Shown here: positions 14,366-14,821 of the stretch, one piece after another
How positions within the stretch are numbered: the first letter of the stretch is position 1
How the letters are laid out: each line of letters starts with the position of its first letter
NCBI GenBank assembly: GCA_900765575.1
Contig: CAAFRW010000010.1
Span: forward strand, 1 to 14,821
Direction of reading: 5' to 3'
DNA from: Bacteroidaceae bacterium
GTDB lineage: Bacteria > Bacteroidota > Bacteroidia > Bacteroidales > Bacteroidaceae
Length of the DNA stretch: 14,821 nt
Translations under genes and position numbers: made by a program
The notes under the pieces: generated by a model
What the model saw: only the letters and a program-made list of their open reading frames with translations
What the model was told of the DNA's origin: nothing
The model's database searches: none

Positions 14366-14557
14366 ATGAACTATCCGCAACGGAGAGCTCCTTATAAGAT
14401 GCGACTATTTGGTAAAGCATCCACTTATCATGGGGGTAATTCATCACAAAGCTTTATTTCCGGAAGCGAATTTGCGCTTGCAAAGCATTCTTTTCAATCA
14501 AAAGCAAAGTCTTTTTTATTACTGAATGAAAAAAGGAAACTTGCTAAACTTAAATGA
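14366..14557 (+). CDS. Doubtful 63-codon reading frame upstream of DUF3805-like gene
   Basis: The frame encodes a basic, unstructured-looking 63-residue product (start MNYPQRRAPYKM, end KRKLAKLK) with no signal peptide, membrane segment or motif I know. An AGGAAGG purine stretch lies about 18 bases before the ATG. Its TGA overlaps a possible ATG of the next frame (ATGA at 14554-14557), the kind of overlap seen in coupled genes, but the downstream gene probably starts later, at 14566. The region also holds small hairpins such as AAGCG/CGCTT (around 14464-14480). It may simply be untranslated leader. Confidence 0.2.
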   Translation: MNYPQRRAPYKMRLFGKASTYHGGNSSQSFISGSEFALAKHSFQSKAKSFLLLNEKRKLAKLK

Positions 14558-14565
14558 TTCATAGT

Positions 14566-14820
14566 ATGAATACAAAGAAATATATATCTCCGGGCGGATG
14601 GTTTTCCCTGCAATATCCTGACACCTGGAATGAATTTGAAGATGAAGAAGGGAGCTTCTTATTCTATAATCCGGAAAAATGGTCCGGAAATTTTCGTATA
14701 TCCGTATTTAAAGATGCCTCTCCGACGTATGCCAAAGAGGTAATTTCGGATGAATTGAGACAAAATACCCGTGCCCAAAAAGTAAAGGTTGGCGAGTGGG
14801 AATGTGTTTACAGTTGGTAA
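14566..14820 (+). CDS. DUF3805-like protein, short or truncated at the window end
   Basis: The visible product is 84 residues from ATG 14566 (MNTKKYISPGGWFSLQYP); an upstream in-frame ATG at 14554 would add four residues. Segments GGWFSLQYPDTWNEFED, SFLFYNPEKWSGNFRISVFK and VKVGEWECVYS are those I associate with the DUF3805 family, seen mainly in Bacteroidetes; the function is unknown. No signal peptide or membrane segment is visible, so it is probably cytoplasmic. From memory relatives are about 150 residues and continue past the CxYS segment, whereas here a TAA follows TGG at 14818-14820, one base before the window ends. Either this copy is truncated by a frameshift or stop, or there is a base error in the last bases; the window does not allow a choice. 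Confidence 0.6.
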   Translation: MNTKKYISPGGWFSLQYPDTWNEFEDEEGSFLFYNPEKWSGNFRISVFKDASPTYAKEVISDELRQNTRAQKVKVGEWECVYSW

Positions 14821-14821
14821 A

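Noticed and set aside
1..14821. CRISPR array, defence system, prophage or conjugative element
   Set aside because: No regularly spaced repeats, integrase, transposase, Cas, restriction or toxin-antitoxin genes were seen; the genes are almost all housekeeping.

Overview
The window looks like chromosome of a Bacteroides species (Bacteroidales); the species cannot be resolved by eye. Evidence: Rho carries the long acidic/basic insertion typical of Bacteroides, there is a DUF3127 gene, a DUF3805-like gene and a two-domain exonuclease next to dnaN, promoters fit the Bacteroides -7 pattern TAnnTTTG, and most genes lack a strong Shine-Dalgarno site. No phage, plasmid, CRISPR, tRNA or rRNA genes were seen.

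Layout. Positions 1-1229 (+) hold tilS without its N-terminus. Positions 1230-2012 are about 780 bases without a convincing gene: consecutive hairpins (1341-1453), a decayed inverted-repeat element (about 1553-1756) and a patch rich in GGAGT/ACTCC words (1758-1937). Positions 9285-2013 (-) are a compact six-gene run with gaps of 4-22 bases: dnaN, a DnaQ-family exonuclease, coaBC, recN, an rlmB-type rRNA methyltransferase, and an exported TPR protein with a catalytically dead trypsin-like domain. A good Bacteroides promoter lies just upstream of dnaN.

Divergent from dnaN is a small DUF3127 gene (9428-9805, +). Its product looks like a small OB-fold protein with a proline/alanine linker and an acidic tip ending DDLPF, the hallmark of SSB C-termini. 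It converges on rho (11880-9886, -), and the two share a strong bidirectional terminator. A 386-base divergent region separates rho from ridA (+). One base after ridA comes a membrane-anchored transglutaminase-like protein; then a VOC/glyoxalase-like gene, a doubtful 63-codon reading frame, and a DUF3805-like gene that stops within two bases of the window end.

Most of the window is housekeeping: replication clamp, proofreading-type exonuclease, RecN repair, CoA synthesis, tRNA and rRNA modification, and transcription termination. The best candidate for undescribed biology is the SSB-like DUF3127 protein divergent from dnaN. Next are the pseudoprotease-TPR protein and the structured, repeat-bearing intergenic region after tilS.
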